Origin: Candidatus Wallbacteria bacterium
Lineage (GTDB): Bacteria > Muiribacteriota > UBA6191 > JACPRK01
Length of the DNA stretch: 64,000 nucleotides
Direction of reading: 5' to 3'
NCBI GenBank assembly: GCA_016213845.1
Contig: JACQZN010000011.1
Coordinates: forward strand, 93,885 to 157,884
In this document: one piece after another, positions 53,719 to 62,226 of the stretch
How positions within the stretch are numbered: the first letter of the stretch is position 1
Layout of the letters: every line of letters starts with the position of its first letter
Position numbers and translations under genes: made by a program
Notes under the pieces: model-generated
What the model saw: the letters and a program-made list of their open reading frames with translations, nothing else
Told to the model about the DNA's origin: nothing
Databases searched by the model: none

Positions 53719-54216
53719 TCACGGACAGCCCTGCGACACGGCCATCGTCTGGAAGGGAAAGTGCGGCGTCACGGAGACGCGCTGGTTGGCCACGAACCGG
53801 TCGAGCGCGAACTGCAGGTCCTGCACGGGCGCCGTCGACTGCCACTTCACCACCGCGCCCACTCGCAGAAACCCGCCCTCCAGCCGCACGATTTCGACGA
53901 CCCGCTTCACCTTGCGCGCCGACTGTTCCAGCCCCGCTCCGCCCGACAGCACCTCCGCCACCTCAGGGTCCGCTTCCGAAAGCGTGAGCGATGTGGCCGC
54001 CCCCAGGCGCGTGTTGAGATCGTCGAATCCCAGCCGCCCCCCGAAGTGGTTCAGCAAACGCTCCGCCTCGATCTGCGCCAGCGCATACGTCTCGCCTTGC
54101 TGTCCCCGCCGCCTCGAGAGCGTGTTCAGGTTCAACAGCGGAATGATCCCGAACACCGCCACCAGCAGCGCCACCAGGATCTCCGTGATCGTGAACCCTC
54201 GTTTCTCGATTCTCAA
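53719..54216 (-). CDS. PilV/GspI-like minor pseudopilin with repeat-encoded leader
   Basis: About 165 residues from TTG 54216, chosen because it gives a typical short basic leader (MRIEKRG) before FTITEILVALLVAVFGIIP, with Glu at mature position 5, and a GGGAG lies 9 bp upstream. GTG 54237 is an alternative, giving a 14-residue leader. Downstream of the helix there is the ALAQIEAERLLNHFGG pattern common in V/I-type minor pseudopilins. Start codon, ribosome site and leader all lie within the GAGAATCGAGAATT-type repeat (54201-54253). It follows the PilX-like gene directly and is followed by the J-like gene. Confidence 0.82.
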   Translation of the reverse strand: MRIEKRGFTITEILVALLVAVFGIIPLLNLNTLSRRRGQQGETYALAQIEAERLLNHFGGRLGFDDLNTRLGAATSLTLSEADPEVAEVLSGGAGLEQSARKVKRVVEIVRLEGGFLRVGAVVKWQSTAPVQDLQFALDRFVANQRVSVTPHFPFQTMAVSQGCP

Positions 54217-54253
54217 TTCTCGATTCTCCCTACTCACTACTCGCTACTCACTC
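54201..54253. repeat. Compound repeat joining a stop codon to a prepilin start
   Basis: A GAGAATCGAGAATT-type block (54201-54230) and a GTGAGTAGCGAGTAGTGAG block (54231-54253), as read on the coding strand, fill the whole interval from the TAG of the PilX-like gene (54254-54256) to the prepilin cleavage site. The repeat supplies the intergenic spacer, the ribosome site, the start codon and the leader codons of the next gene. Confidence 0.88.
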
Positions 54254-56029
54254 CTAGTCCCCCGTCCGGTTCACCACACGCGCTTCCGTCGTCGGCGACA
54301 GCACCACGAACTGCCGATCAGGAAAGATCCTCACGTTTCCGGGACTGTCCTCGGCCGAGCTGGTCAGCGCGAAGTCCGGCACGAGCTGGCCGGAAGGGCG
54401 CGGCGTCCGGCCGGTCCAGTGATAGGATTCGTCCAGCACCAGATTGCCATGGATCACGGTGGCGCTGCCGGGCGCGGTCGCGAACGTTCCCCGGGGGATC
54501 AGGCTGGCCCAGACATCTCCCTCGACAGACATCGCCCCGTAGGAGATGACCGTCAGGATGCTGCGATCGTCGGCCTTCGGCAGGTTGGACAGCCGCACGT
54601 CGCCCTCCACGATGAGCACCAGCTTCCCCGGGATTGGCTGCGTCAGGTTGAGCGGCTGGTCCGGGTTGTCGACGTAGACCACGCCGTTCAACACGCCGGC
54701 CACCGGGTCCTGCTGGATGCGGAAGCGTTGCAGCGCCTCGTCCACGCTCCCCGCGGCGCCCCGCTTCACGCGGAAGAAGAATTTCTGCCGCCACCCCACG
54801 CGGTCCTTGGCGAAGGCCGCCAAGAGCGACTGGTAGTGCGCCAGGGCCGACCCGCCGCTGGGCGTCGGATCGGTGGCGATGACGTTGTAGATCAGCCGCG
54901 GTGAGCGATCGATCTTGCACCCCGAGAAGTAGAGCGGGTAGATGCGCTTCACCAGCATGTCCTGGTCGAAGGTGTTGAGGTACTCGATGTCCGCGATCGA
55001 CCTGCGGATGAGCCCTCCGTCCCACTCCTCGCGCGATTCCAGGCGCCGCAGCTCGCGGTCAGCCGTGTCGGCCTTGCGCTTACGCGCCGTCCAGTCGGCC
55101 TCGAGTCGGAACCAGGCATCCGAGCCGAGCTCGTGCAGGTTGAACCCCAGACCCGTGGAGTTGAGCGCCACCATCGCCAGCGGCCCGTCCGGGAACTGCA
55201 TCTCGCGACCGTAGAGCTGCTCGTACTTCTCGACCTTGCGCAGCCCGTCGAACTTCATGTTGTCCAGGTCGGCCATCACCTGGTCGTAGCCGGGCAGCTC
55301 GTCCTTGTACTGCCGGTAGCTCTCCAGGCGCCGCTTCTGCTCGTCCCGGTTCTTCTCGATCCGCGCGACCTCGGCCTTCATCTTCTTGATCAGCTTGTTG
55401 GTGTTGACCCACTCGTCGGCGCTGTCGAGGCCCAGGAACTCGTGGCCGTTGTGCACGTACAACGTCATCCTGTCGAACGGCGCCGGCGGGCCGATGAGCG
55501 CCACCTTGAACTCCTGGCGCACCTCCACCTGCCGGACGATCTTGTCCTTCGGATTTCGCAGCGGATACCCCGTCACCGACGCGAAGTACCTGAGCACGCC
55601 CCTCGTCTCGAAGCCGAAGCGCTCGAACGGGTCCTGCGAGAAGACCTCGACCTCGGCGGGCTCACCCTCGAAGTTGAACCGCTTGTAGGCCTCGCCCTTG
55701 AGCAGGTTCCCGCTGTGGGCGAGAGACAACCCGTCGACGGGCCGGCGCCCCTGCCCCTGGCGGAAGAACAGGTAGAGCGGATCGGTCGGCACGTTGACCC
55801 GCCGCCCCAGCTCGAACCGCGCCTCGTCGATGGCGTTCTCGGCCAGCGTGGTCGCCAGCGATCCCTCCGTGCTCTTCTGGGAAGTCCAGAGGACTTGCGA
55901 GGAGAACCGGTCGTGTCCCAGCGCCAGCGCCAGTAGCACCAGCAGGAGCACCATCGTCAGCACGAGCATGCCCCCCGCGCCGGCGCGGTCGCGGCCGCTG
56001 CCCCCCGGCTGCCGGCGGATGCGGGTCAT
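54254..56029 (-). CDS. PilX/GspK-like protein with central coiled coil
   Basis: A 591-residue protein from ATG 56029; the ATGA overlap with the upstream SWIM gene indicates translational coupling. A basic N-terminus and one hydrophobic helix (GGMLVLTMVLLLVLLALALG) are followed by SLATTLAENAIDEARFELGR, the PilX-type A-E-x-x-x-x-x-A-x-x-E pattern. Residues about 195-245 form a charged coiled coil (KLIKKMKAEVARIEKNRDEQ). The C-terminal part is beta-rich (LVLIVEGDVRLSNLPKADD), like adhesin or cell-surface beta-helix segments. Together with the two pseudopilins downstream it forms a set parallel to 13794-17729. Probably part of a pilus or pseudopilus tip complex. Confidence 0.75.
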   Translation of the reverse strand: MTRIRRQPGGSGRDRAGAGGMLVLTMVLLLVLLALALGHDRFSSQVLWTSQKSTEGSLATTLAENAIDEARFELGRRVNVPTDPLYLFFRQGQGRRPVDGLSLAHSGNLLKGEAYKRFNFEGEPAEVEVFSQDPFERFGFETRGVLRYFASVTGYPLRNPKDKIVRQVEVRQEFKVALIGPPAPFDRMTLYVHNGHEFLGLDSADEWVNTNKLIKKMKAEVARIEKNRDEQKRRLESYRQYKDELPGYDQVMADLDNMKFDGLRKVEKYEQLYGREMQFPDGPLAMVALNSTGLGFNLHELGSDAWFRLEADWTARKRKADTADRELRRLESREEWDGGLIRRSIADIEYLNTFDQDMLVKRIYPLYFSGCKIDRSPRLIYNVIATDPTPSGGSALAHYQSLLAAFAKDRVGWRQKFFFRVKRGAAGSVDEALQRFRIQQDPVAGVLNGVVYVDNPDQPLNLTQPIPGKLVLIVEGDVRLSNLPKADDRSILTVISYGAMSVEGDVWASLIPRGTFATAPGSATVIHGNLVLDESYHWTGRTPRPSGQLVPDFALTSSAEDSPGNVRIFPDRQFVVLSPTTEARVVNRTGD

Positions 56030-57531
56030 TCTCGGATCGACTTCAGACTCACCTGGCTGCTCGTGATCGCGGGGGACTTTCCGAAGGACGACGTCGGCTC
56101 GGGCACCTGGATCGGCATTTCGGCCCGAGGCTCGGTCTCGCGCCCGAAGGCGGTGTCGAGCGCCTGCTGGGAGACGAGGCCGTAGCAGCTGGCGAGCACG
56201 GCGGAGGCCTGCGCGGGGCTGTGCGTCGGTGGCGGCCCCAACTTACTTAGCACCGCGTGGGGGACCGGAGGTTGCTCCAGGATGAACGTGAGATCCTCGA
56301 GGCCGTGGCCCAGCTCGTAGAAGCGGAACGGGTCGCTCGAGGGCGGCCCTTCTTCCTCCTGCGCGACGAGCTCCGCCCCGGGCGCGCCGTTCGCCTGGCC
56401 CGCGGCGTCGGAGGACGGCTCGGCGGCGAGCAGCTTGGCGCGGGTGCGGGTCAGCGCGTCGATGACCTCGTCGCGCGCTCGCCCGCGCAGGTGCAGCAGG
56501 ATGAATGGGTCCTGATCGAAGGCCTCGGCCAGGATGTAGTGGACCGCCACGGCGTGCTTGCAGAGGTTGGCGCTGTCGGGGCAGGAACAGTTGACGCGGA
56601 TGTCCCGGGCCAGCTTCGGGAAGAGGCTGACCGAGGCCGAGGCGAAGACCTCTCCGATGTTTTGAGGCATTTCGCCGGAGAGCATCTTGGCGGCGAACAT
56701 CGCGCGCGCGGCCATCGCCTCCACCACGCGCGTCCAGGCGCGATCGTCCAGCGGCGCCACCTCGATGCGCACCGAGTACGGTTGGGGCCGCGAGCCTTGC
56801 ACGCGCGCCGTCACCTCGCCCGGCCCGACGCGGAAGTCGAAGACCCGGCCCGTCCGGGCGTAGTATCGGCCGCGCGGCAGACGGTTGGAATGCCCGAGCG
56901 ACTCGAGCATCTTGATCCATCGATCCGCCCACCAGTTCCCGACGAATCGTCCCTTGGCGCGGACTTCGGCGCTCTCATCGGTGGGCGTGCTTTCGCCGCC
57001 CGCCGGGTGGGTCGAAATCGACGCGCCATGGCGCACGTGCCGGTGACGCCGGCGACGGCGGCGCTTCATCTTGTTGTTGCCATGACCATAGGACTGCGAG
57101 GGCTGCTCGGCCGGAATCAGGCCGGCCGTCGATCCGTCCGGGGCCGCCGAAGCGATCGGAGCATCGGCGGGCGGACCACCGGCCCCGGGCGACGGGGCAG
57201 AGGGCTCGCCGGTCCCGGAGCTCGCGAGCGAGCCGTTCTGATGCGGTTCGAGCCTGTGGTTGTGCCTGCGGCGATGCCGTCGCCGGCGATGGCGCTGCTG
57301 GCTGTCGGAAACAGCTCGCTCGGCGCCACCGTTGGAGGAGGGAGCCTGGACCGGCGGTGTTCCGGCTGGAGCGGACCCGCCAGCGGCTATCGGCTCGGCG
57401 CCGGATTCGAGCGCTGGTGCGCCCTCGTGGCTGGGGCCGCCCTCCGAGGCGCGTGCCTGCCCCGAACCCGGTTCGGCCTGCGGGTTTTTCTGCAAATACC
57501 GGCGGCGGCGCCAGTTGCGGCGTCTAGTCAT
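56026..57531 (-). CDS. SWIM zinc-finger protein, partner of the adjacent SNF2 helicase
   Basis: A 501-residue protein from ATG 57531, overlapping the end of the SNF2 gene by 8 bp. Residues 1-195 are low-complexity, with Arg/His-rich clusters (RHRRRRHRRRHNHR, KMKRRRRRRHRH) that may contact nucleic acid. A conserved domain follows (VGNWWADRWIKMLESLG, RGRYYARTGRVFDF). The SWIM motif is C315-x-C317-x6-C324-x-H326. SWIM proteins of this type regularly sit beside SNF2 helicases in bacteria and are thought to bind DNA or protein for them. The Arg/His-rich N-terminus is longer than I would expect. Its stop overlaps the start of the PilX-like gene. Confidence 0.88.
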   Translation of the reverse strand: MTRRRNWRRRRYLQKNPQAEPGSGQARASEGGPSHEGAPALESGAEPIAAGGSAPAGTPPVQAPSSNGGAERAVSDSQQRHRRRRHRRRHNHRLEPHQNGSLASSGTGEPSAPSPGAGGPPADAPIASAAPDGSTAGLIPAEQPSQSYGHGNNKMKRRRRRRHRHVRHGASISTHPAGGESTPTDESAEVRAKGRFVGNWWADRWIKMLESLGHSNRLPRGRYYARTGRVFDFRVGPGEVTARVQGSRPQPYSVRIEVAPLDDRAWTRVVEAMAARAMFAAKMLSGEMPQNIGEVFASASVSLFPKLARDIRVNCSCPDSANLCKHAVAVHYILAEAFDQDPFILLHLRGRARDEVIDALTRTRAKLLAAEPSSDAAGQANGAPGAELVAQEEEGPPSSDPFRFYELGHGLEDLTFILEQPPVPHAVLSKLGPPPTHSPAQASAVLASCYGLVSQQALDTAFGRETEPRAEMPIQVPEPTSSFGKSPAITSSQVSLKSIRE

Positions 57532-60500
57532 CCCCGATTGCGTCCTTCTGGAGCTGCACCAGCTCGCGCAGCTCCTCATTGGTCATCTCGGTCAACCAGG
57601 CTTCGCCGGAGCCGACCACCTTCTCGGCGAGCCCCTTCTTGCGTTCAATCAATTGATCGATCCGCTCTTCGAGCGTACCAGCGCTGATGAGCTTGTGCAC
57701 CTGCACCGTGCGCGTCTGGCCGATGCGGAAGCTGCGGTCGGTCGCCTGGTCCTCGACGGCGGGATTCCACCAGCGATCGAAGTGGAACACGTGGTTGGCC
57801 CGCGTCAGGTTCAATCCGAGCCCGCCGGCCTTCAGCGACAGGATGAAGATCCGCGGTCCGCCGGAAGCGGCCTGGAACTCGTCGATCATCTTCTGGCGGT
57901 TCTTGGTCGGCACGGCGCCGTGGAGGAACGGCACCTCGAAGCCGAACCGCTCGGCCAGCCGCGCCTTGAGCAGCTTGCCCATCTCGGCGTATTGCGTGAA
58001 GACGAGCGCGCGGTCGTCGGTGTCGAGCGCTTCCTCGAGCATCTCCTCCAGGCGCGAGAGTTTCCCGGAGCGGCCGGACAGCTCGCTGGCGTTGTCGAGG
58101 AAGTGGGCCGGGTGGTTGCAGACCTGCTTGAGGCGCGTGAGCGACGCCAGTACCTGCCCGCGTCGCTGGATGCCCTCCGACTTCTTGAGCTTGTCGAGCA
58201 TCTCGTCGACGATCGCCTCGTAGAGCGTGGCCTGCTCGCGGGTGAGCGTGCAGTAGACCTTCATCTCCTGCTTCTCGGGCAGGTCGGAGATGACGGTGGG
58301 ATCGGTCTTGAGCCTGCGCAGCACGAACGGGCCGATCAGCTTTCGGAGCTGGTTGGCGCGGTTGGTGTCGCCGAAGCGCTCGATCGGGAAGGCGAAGTTG
58401 CGCCGGAACGCGGCGCCGCTGCCCAGGTAGCCGGGGTTGAGGAAGTCGAGCAAGGACCAGAGCTCCGAGAGACGGTTCTCGATCGGCGTGCCGGTGAGAG
58501 CGACCCGGTACTGGGCCTTGAGCTGGCGGACCGCTTGACTCTGTTTGGCCGCCTCGTTCTTGACGTTCTGCGCCTCGTCGAGCACGACGCCCTGCCACTC
58601 GACGGCCTGCAGATGGGCCAGGTCGCGCGCCACCAGCGAGTAGGTCGAGATCACCAGCTCGTGCTTGGCCGCCTCGCGAGCGAACGCCGCGCCGGTCCGC
58701 CGGTCGGCCCCATGGTGGATCATCAGGGAGAGCGACGGCGCGAAGCGCTTGGCCTCGCGTTGCCAGTTCGTCACGACCGACGTCGGGCAGATCAGCAAGG
58801 TCGGGCCCGGCCGCTTGGGGGCCGCGCGCTCCTGATCCCGCAGGAGCAAACCCAGGAATTGAATCGTCTTGCCGAGGCCCATGTCGTCGGCGAGACAGGC
58901 GCCCAGGCCGCGCTCGCGCAGGTGTGCCAGCCACGCCAGGCCGCGCTCTTGATAGGGGCGGAGCTGGCCGTGGAAGCCCTCCGGCACGGGGACGTCGCCG
59001 GCGGCTTCGCTCGGCATGAAGAGGCTCTTGAGCCAGTCGTCGCCCTCGAACTGGATCGCGGGCAGCTTCTCGCCCGATTCGGTCACGCCGGCGGCCAGCG
59101 CCAGCGCCTCGGCCAGCGTCATCTGCTCCATCTGCGAGAGCCGGCCGTCGGCGAACCGGGCGGCGGCGCGGAGCGCCTCGGCGCTCACGACGACCCACTT
59201 GCCCTTCACCTTGACGACGGGCACCTTCATCGCGCTGAGCCGCTTGAACTCCTCGCGAGTGATGACGTGGTCGCCCAGCGCGATCTCCCAGTCGAAGTCG
59301 AGCAGCGCGTCGATGCCGAAGGCGGACTTGGCGCCTGGGCCGTCGGCCCGCGGCCGGACCTTGATACGGACGGCCAGGAGCGGCTGCTCGAAGGAGCCGG
59401 TCTTGATCTCGGGCGGGATGATGACGCCCAGTCCCGCCTGGTGCAGGTTCGGAGCGCCCTGGGCCAGGAACTGATAGGAGCCCTCGGGGGAGAGCTTGAT
59501 GCCGATGGGAGCGGGATCGTGAAGACAGGCTTCGAGGGGAGCGTAGAGCTTGGCGGCCTTGGCCAGGTCTCCCAGCAGCGTCTCCTGGACGTTGTCGAAG
59601 CGTTTTCCCATCCAACGGATGGAGCGACTCCCGATGCGCCAGACTTCCTCGGCGGGGACCAGCAGCTCCGGGTCGTCCTTGGCCTGGAGGTAGATCCGGA
59701 GCATCCAATCGTCGACCGTGCCGCCCGGGTGGCCCTGGGCGGGCGGTTCCAGGCGCAGGCAGGTGCGATACGGGGCGCCCTTGTCGGCCTCGATCAGGGG
59801 CGCGGACCAGCGGCGGGATTCGCGGGGCAGATCGCGAAGCTCCAGCGGTGTGCCCGTCTTGATGAGGGCCGCCCCGGAGATCATTGCCGCCATCCAGGCC
59901 GAATCGGGCATGCGGACGACGCCGCCGTCGGCCTGCTGGGCGGAGTAGGCGTTGTAGCACCAGGTGCGGGCCGCCTCGTCGACGACGACGGTGAGGAATC
60001 GCTCGAGCAGCGCGCGGCTGGGCTGGAGGCCGACCATTGTCCCGCCGAAGTGCGGGGCCACGCGAGCCAGACCGGGCATCGCGGCGGCCAGCCGGCTGAT
60101 GCGCGTGACGACCTCCGGATCGGAGAGCAGCGGCAGCCATCCGGCTCGCGGCACGCCGCCTGTGGTCTCCTCGGCGATCGGGACAATCAGGCCGCGCGTG
60201 AGGATCTGCAGGGCCAGCTTGCAGGCGGCGCTCCAGAACAGGAGCGTACCGCCGGGGACGGCGGGCGTGCCGACAACGGGCGAGCGGGCCGTCGGGACGG
60301 CCGAAAGCACCGAGAGCGCGCGGACCGTCGGAAACAGTAGCCCCTCTACCTGCCAGCGTTCCAGGCCGGGAGGGGCCTGACCCTCGCGCTCGAAGATGGC
60401 CGGCTTCAACGTCGGAGAGAGGATCGGCTTGTTGTTGCGGGTCGGCAAGCGCAGCTCGAAGACGAGCGGGATCGGCGGCTCGCCCGATTCACAGCCGGGC

Positions 60501-60712
60501 ACCAGCGTCGCCAGCGCACCGAACACACGTTCGGGGGCGATGAGGCTGGGGTGGCGCCGCTCGGCGACCTCGGTGTCCTTGCGGCCGCGACCTCGCCCCC
60601 GGCCTCGCCGGCGCGCGACGGGAACGAACTGCTCTCCCTCGCCCCAGAGCAAGAACCCTCCGACCGGCGATCCCGCAGCGGGTTCGCTCCAACTGGAGTG
60701 AATGACTATCAT
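57524..60712 (-). CDS. SNF2/HepA-type helicase with N-terminal bacterial SNF2 domain
   Basis: A 1062-residue protein from ATG 60712. The N-terminal 580 residues form the bacterial SNF2-associated region (with an Arg/Gly cluster RRRGRGRGRGRKD near residue 35). The helicase core shows LRPYQERGLAWLAHL, Walker A DDMGLGKT (609-616), DEAQNVKN, ALTGTPIENRLSELW, LVFTQYAEMGKLL, LKAGGLGLNLTRA and DQATDRSFRIGQTR. All ATPase motifs are intact. Such proteins are SWI2/SNF2-like translocases; the bacterial cellular role is poorly defined. The SWIM gene overlaps its 3' end, and the pilin-type genes follow, making an unusual five-gene leftward run. Confidence 0.92.
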   Translation of the reverse strand: MIVIHSSWSEPAAGSPVGGFLLWGEGEQFVPVARRRGRGRGRGRKDTEVAERRHPSLIAPERVFGALATLVPGCESGEPPIPLVFELRLPTRNNKPILSPTLKPAIFEREGQAPPGLERWQVEGLLFPTVRALSVLSAVPTARSPVVGTPAVPGGTLLFWSAACKLALQILTRGLIVPIAEETTGGVPRAGWLPLLSDPEVVTRISRLAAAMPGLARVAPHFGGTMVGLQPSRALLERFLTVVVDEAARTWCYNAYSAQQADGGVVRMPDSAWMAAMISGAALIKTGTPLELRDLPRESRRWSAPLIEADKGAPYRTCLRLEPPAQGHPGGTVDDWMLRIYLQAKDDPELLVPAEEVWRIGSRSIRWMGKRFDNVQETLLGDLAKAAKLYAPLEACLHDPAPIGIKLSPEGSYQFLAQGAPNLHQAGLGVIIPPEIKTGSFEQPLLAVRIKVRPRADGPGAKSAFGIDALLDFDWEIALGDHVITREEFKRLSAMKVPVVKVKGKWVVVSAEALRAAARFADGRLSQMEQMTLAEALALAAGVTESGEKLPAIQFEGDDWLKSLFMPSEAAGDVPVPEGFHGQLRPYQERGLAWLAHLRERGLGACLADDMGLGKTIQFLGLLLRDQERAAPKRPGPTLLICPTSVVTNWQREAKRFAPSLSLMIHHGADRRTGAAFAREAAKHELVISTYSLVARDLAHLQAVEWQGVVLDEAQNVKNEAAKQSQAVRQLKAQYRVALTGTPIENRLSELWSLLDFLNPGYLGSGAAFRRNFAFPIERFGDTNRANQLRKLIGPFVLRRLKTDPTVISDLPEKQEMKVYCTLTREQATLYEAIVDEMLDKLKKSEGIQRRGQVLASLTRLKQVCNHPAHFLDNASELSGRSGKLSRLEEMLEEALDTDDRALVFTQYAEMGKLLKARLAERFGFEVPFLHGAVPTKNRQKMIDEFQAASGGPRIFILSLKAGGLGLNLTRANHVFHFDRWWNPAVEDQATDRSFRIGQTRTVQVHKLISAGTLEERIDQLIERKKGLAEKVVGSGEAWLTEMTNEELRELVQLQKDAIGDD

Positions 60713-61110
60713 CGGTTACAACGGTCGCGGAAAGGCTGTCCCTCTTCCCACCCCGCTACCGGGTCCCTGGTAGCCTGGCCTGACCGGTTGAGCTGAATCG
60801 GCTAATCTTCTAATCGACGGCGTTCTAGCTGGTGTGTGGCTCTCCGGCGAGGCAGCCTCGTTCGACCCGCCGTGACTGTTGAGCGCGGCGTCCGGGGACA
60901 TCCAGTCAACCCTCTCCACCGCTGGCCGTCCCGTCAAGTGTAACACGCCCCCACAAACCGGCGCAACCGCTGAGATCGGTTGCGCGTTCAGGGGGCGGGG
61001 CGATAGGCTGACATTGTCGAGATTGGGGCGCTGGCGGGCGGGCAGCCGCGAGCAGACTCCGCCGGCAGCATCGAGGGCATCCCGGACACCTCCCTGGCAC
61101 GGAGGGCAAA
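60713..61110. other. Divergent intergenic region with a two-tier stem-loop
   Basis: This 398-bp region between divergent genes contains no convincing coding sequence. Its main visible structure is a nested hairpin: inner arms GCGCAACCG (60961-60969) and CGGTTGCGC (60977-60985) are perfect with a 7-nt loop, inside outer arms CGCCCCC (60946-60952) and GGGGGCG (60991-60997). It lies about 115 bp upstream of the FlgD-like gene and may be part of its leader RNA. Promoters for both sides must lie here, but none stands out. Confidence 0.5.
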
Positions 61111-62226
61111 ATGCGGTCATCTGGCGCGCACGCACTTCTGGAGTCGCCGGCGGCACGGGCTGCGGTGGCGGCGGTCTTGGCTTTCATCGGCGCGGCGGGC
61201 GTGGCGATCGGCGGTCCGCTATCGGAGCCAGGCTATCGCGTCGAGCGGTTCGCGCATCCAGCGGGAGGACCGGTCGCTGTGCATGTCGCGCTGTCGGAGC
61301 CTGCGCTCGTGACCGTGACGGCGCACGACGCCAACCACGTGCCGGTCGCGACGGTGGCCGCCGGCGAGTTGCGCCCGGCGGGCGACGTCACGGTCTCCTG
61401 GAACGGCCAGACGGACACAGGCGAAGCGGCACCCCGCGGAGCCTACTACTTCGTGGTCGAGGCCTCCGGCGAGAGCGGTTGGGAGCGCCACGACCCGGCG
61501 CTCGACACGGGCGGCGAGCCGCTGGTCTTCGGTCCCGGCGAGCAGCTCCACGACCGCAAGCGGGGCGAGATCGTCTTTACACTCCGCCGGCCCGCCTGGG
61601 TGGTGGCACGCGCCGGCGTGCGCGACGGCCCGCAGCTGGCCGCGCCGATCGATTGGCAGCCTTTCGACGCCGGTCAGCACCGGGTCGCCTGGAACGGCAA
61701 GGACGACTCGGGCCTCCTCGAGCTCGCCGCGCTGCCGCGCCAGGCGCTCCTGGTGGAGGCGTTCGCGCTGCCGCGCGGCTCGATTGCGCTTGACGGTCCG
61801 GCCCCCTCGAAGCGCCCGGCACCGGCCGGCAAGGCAGCCATCCGCAGGGCCCAGATTGCCAAGGCGGCTGCGGCCCGGGGCGCTGACCCGCGCTGGATGG
61901 AACCTCAACACCACCGGACCTCGCCCGGCTTCACGATCTCGGTCCGGCCCCCGGAGGCCGCCAAGTCCGCTTCCGGCGCCGTGGCGCTCGCCCTGGAAGT
62001 GTCAGCGGATGAAGCCACTCGCACGCGATTGCTCGAGCAGCGATTCGAGATCGTCACGTTCGTCGACTACCGCCGCGTGGCGGAGGAAGAGCAGGGCTAC
62101 CTCCCCTACTCGCTCGAGCTGCCCAAGCAGATCTTGCCGCCCGGCGCCCACACGGTCTCCGTCAGCATCGTGACCTTCTCCGGTCAGGGCGCAACCCGGA
62201 GCGTGAAGCTCGGAGGGTCGCCATGA
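61111..62226 (+). CDS. Exported protein with FlgD-like Ig domain
   Basis: A 371-residue protein from ATG 61111, preceded by GGAGGG. A hydrophobic N-terminal segment (AAVAAVLAFIGAAGVAIGG) is a signal or anchor. Residues about 45-130 show a FlgD-type Ig-like fold (VTVSWNGQTDTGEAAPRGAYY), and a second similar unit is suggested by DAGQHRVAWNGKDDSGLLE. FlgD-like domains are common in C-terminal parts of secreted, cell-surface-sorted proteins; flagellar function is not implied. The next gene starts inside its stop codon (ATGA), so the two are co-translated and may act together at the cell surface. Confidence 0.8.
   Translation: MRSSGAHALLESPAARAAVAAVLAFIGAAGVAIGGPLSEPGYRVERFAHPAGGPVAVHVALSEPALVTVTAHDANHVPVATVAAGELRPAGDVTVSWNGQTDTGEAAPRGAYYFVVEASGESGWERHDPALDTGGEPLVFGPGEQLHDRKRGEIVFTLRRPAWVVARAGVRDGPQLAAPIDWQPFDAGQHRVAWNGKDDSGLLELAALPRQALLVEAFALPRGSIALDGPAPSKRPAPAGKAAIRRAQIAKAAAARGADPRWMEPQHHRTSPGFTISVRPPEAAKSASGAVALALEVSADEATRTRLLEQRFEIVTFVDYRRVAEEEQGYLPYSLELPKQILPPGAHTVSVSIVTFSGQGATRSVKLGGSP

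Noticed and set aside
57260..60340. Very long rightward open frame (about 1000 codons) opposite the SNF2 helicase
   Set aside because: Its protein is Arg/Gly/Leu-rich and motif-free, while the other strand carries all SNF2 motifs; long antisense frames are expected in G+C-rich DNA. The same applies to other long opposite-strand frames, for example at 1418-2839, 28925-30979, 36837-38558 and 43765-46290.
60716..61156. 146-codon leftward frame in the divergent intergenic region
   Set aside because: No ribosome site, no domain, biased composition, and it overlaps the start of the FlgD-like gene; treated as non-coding.
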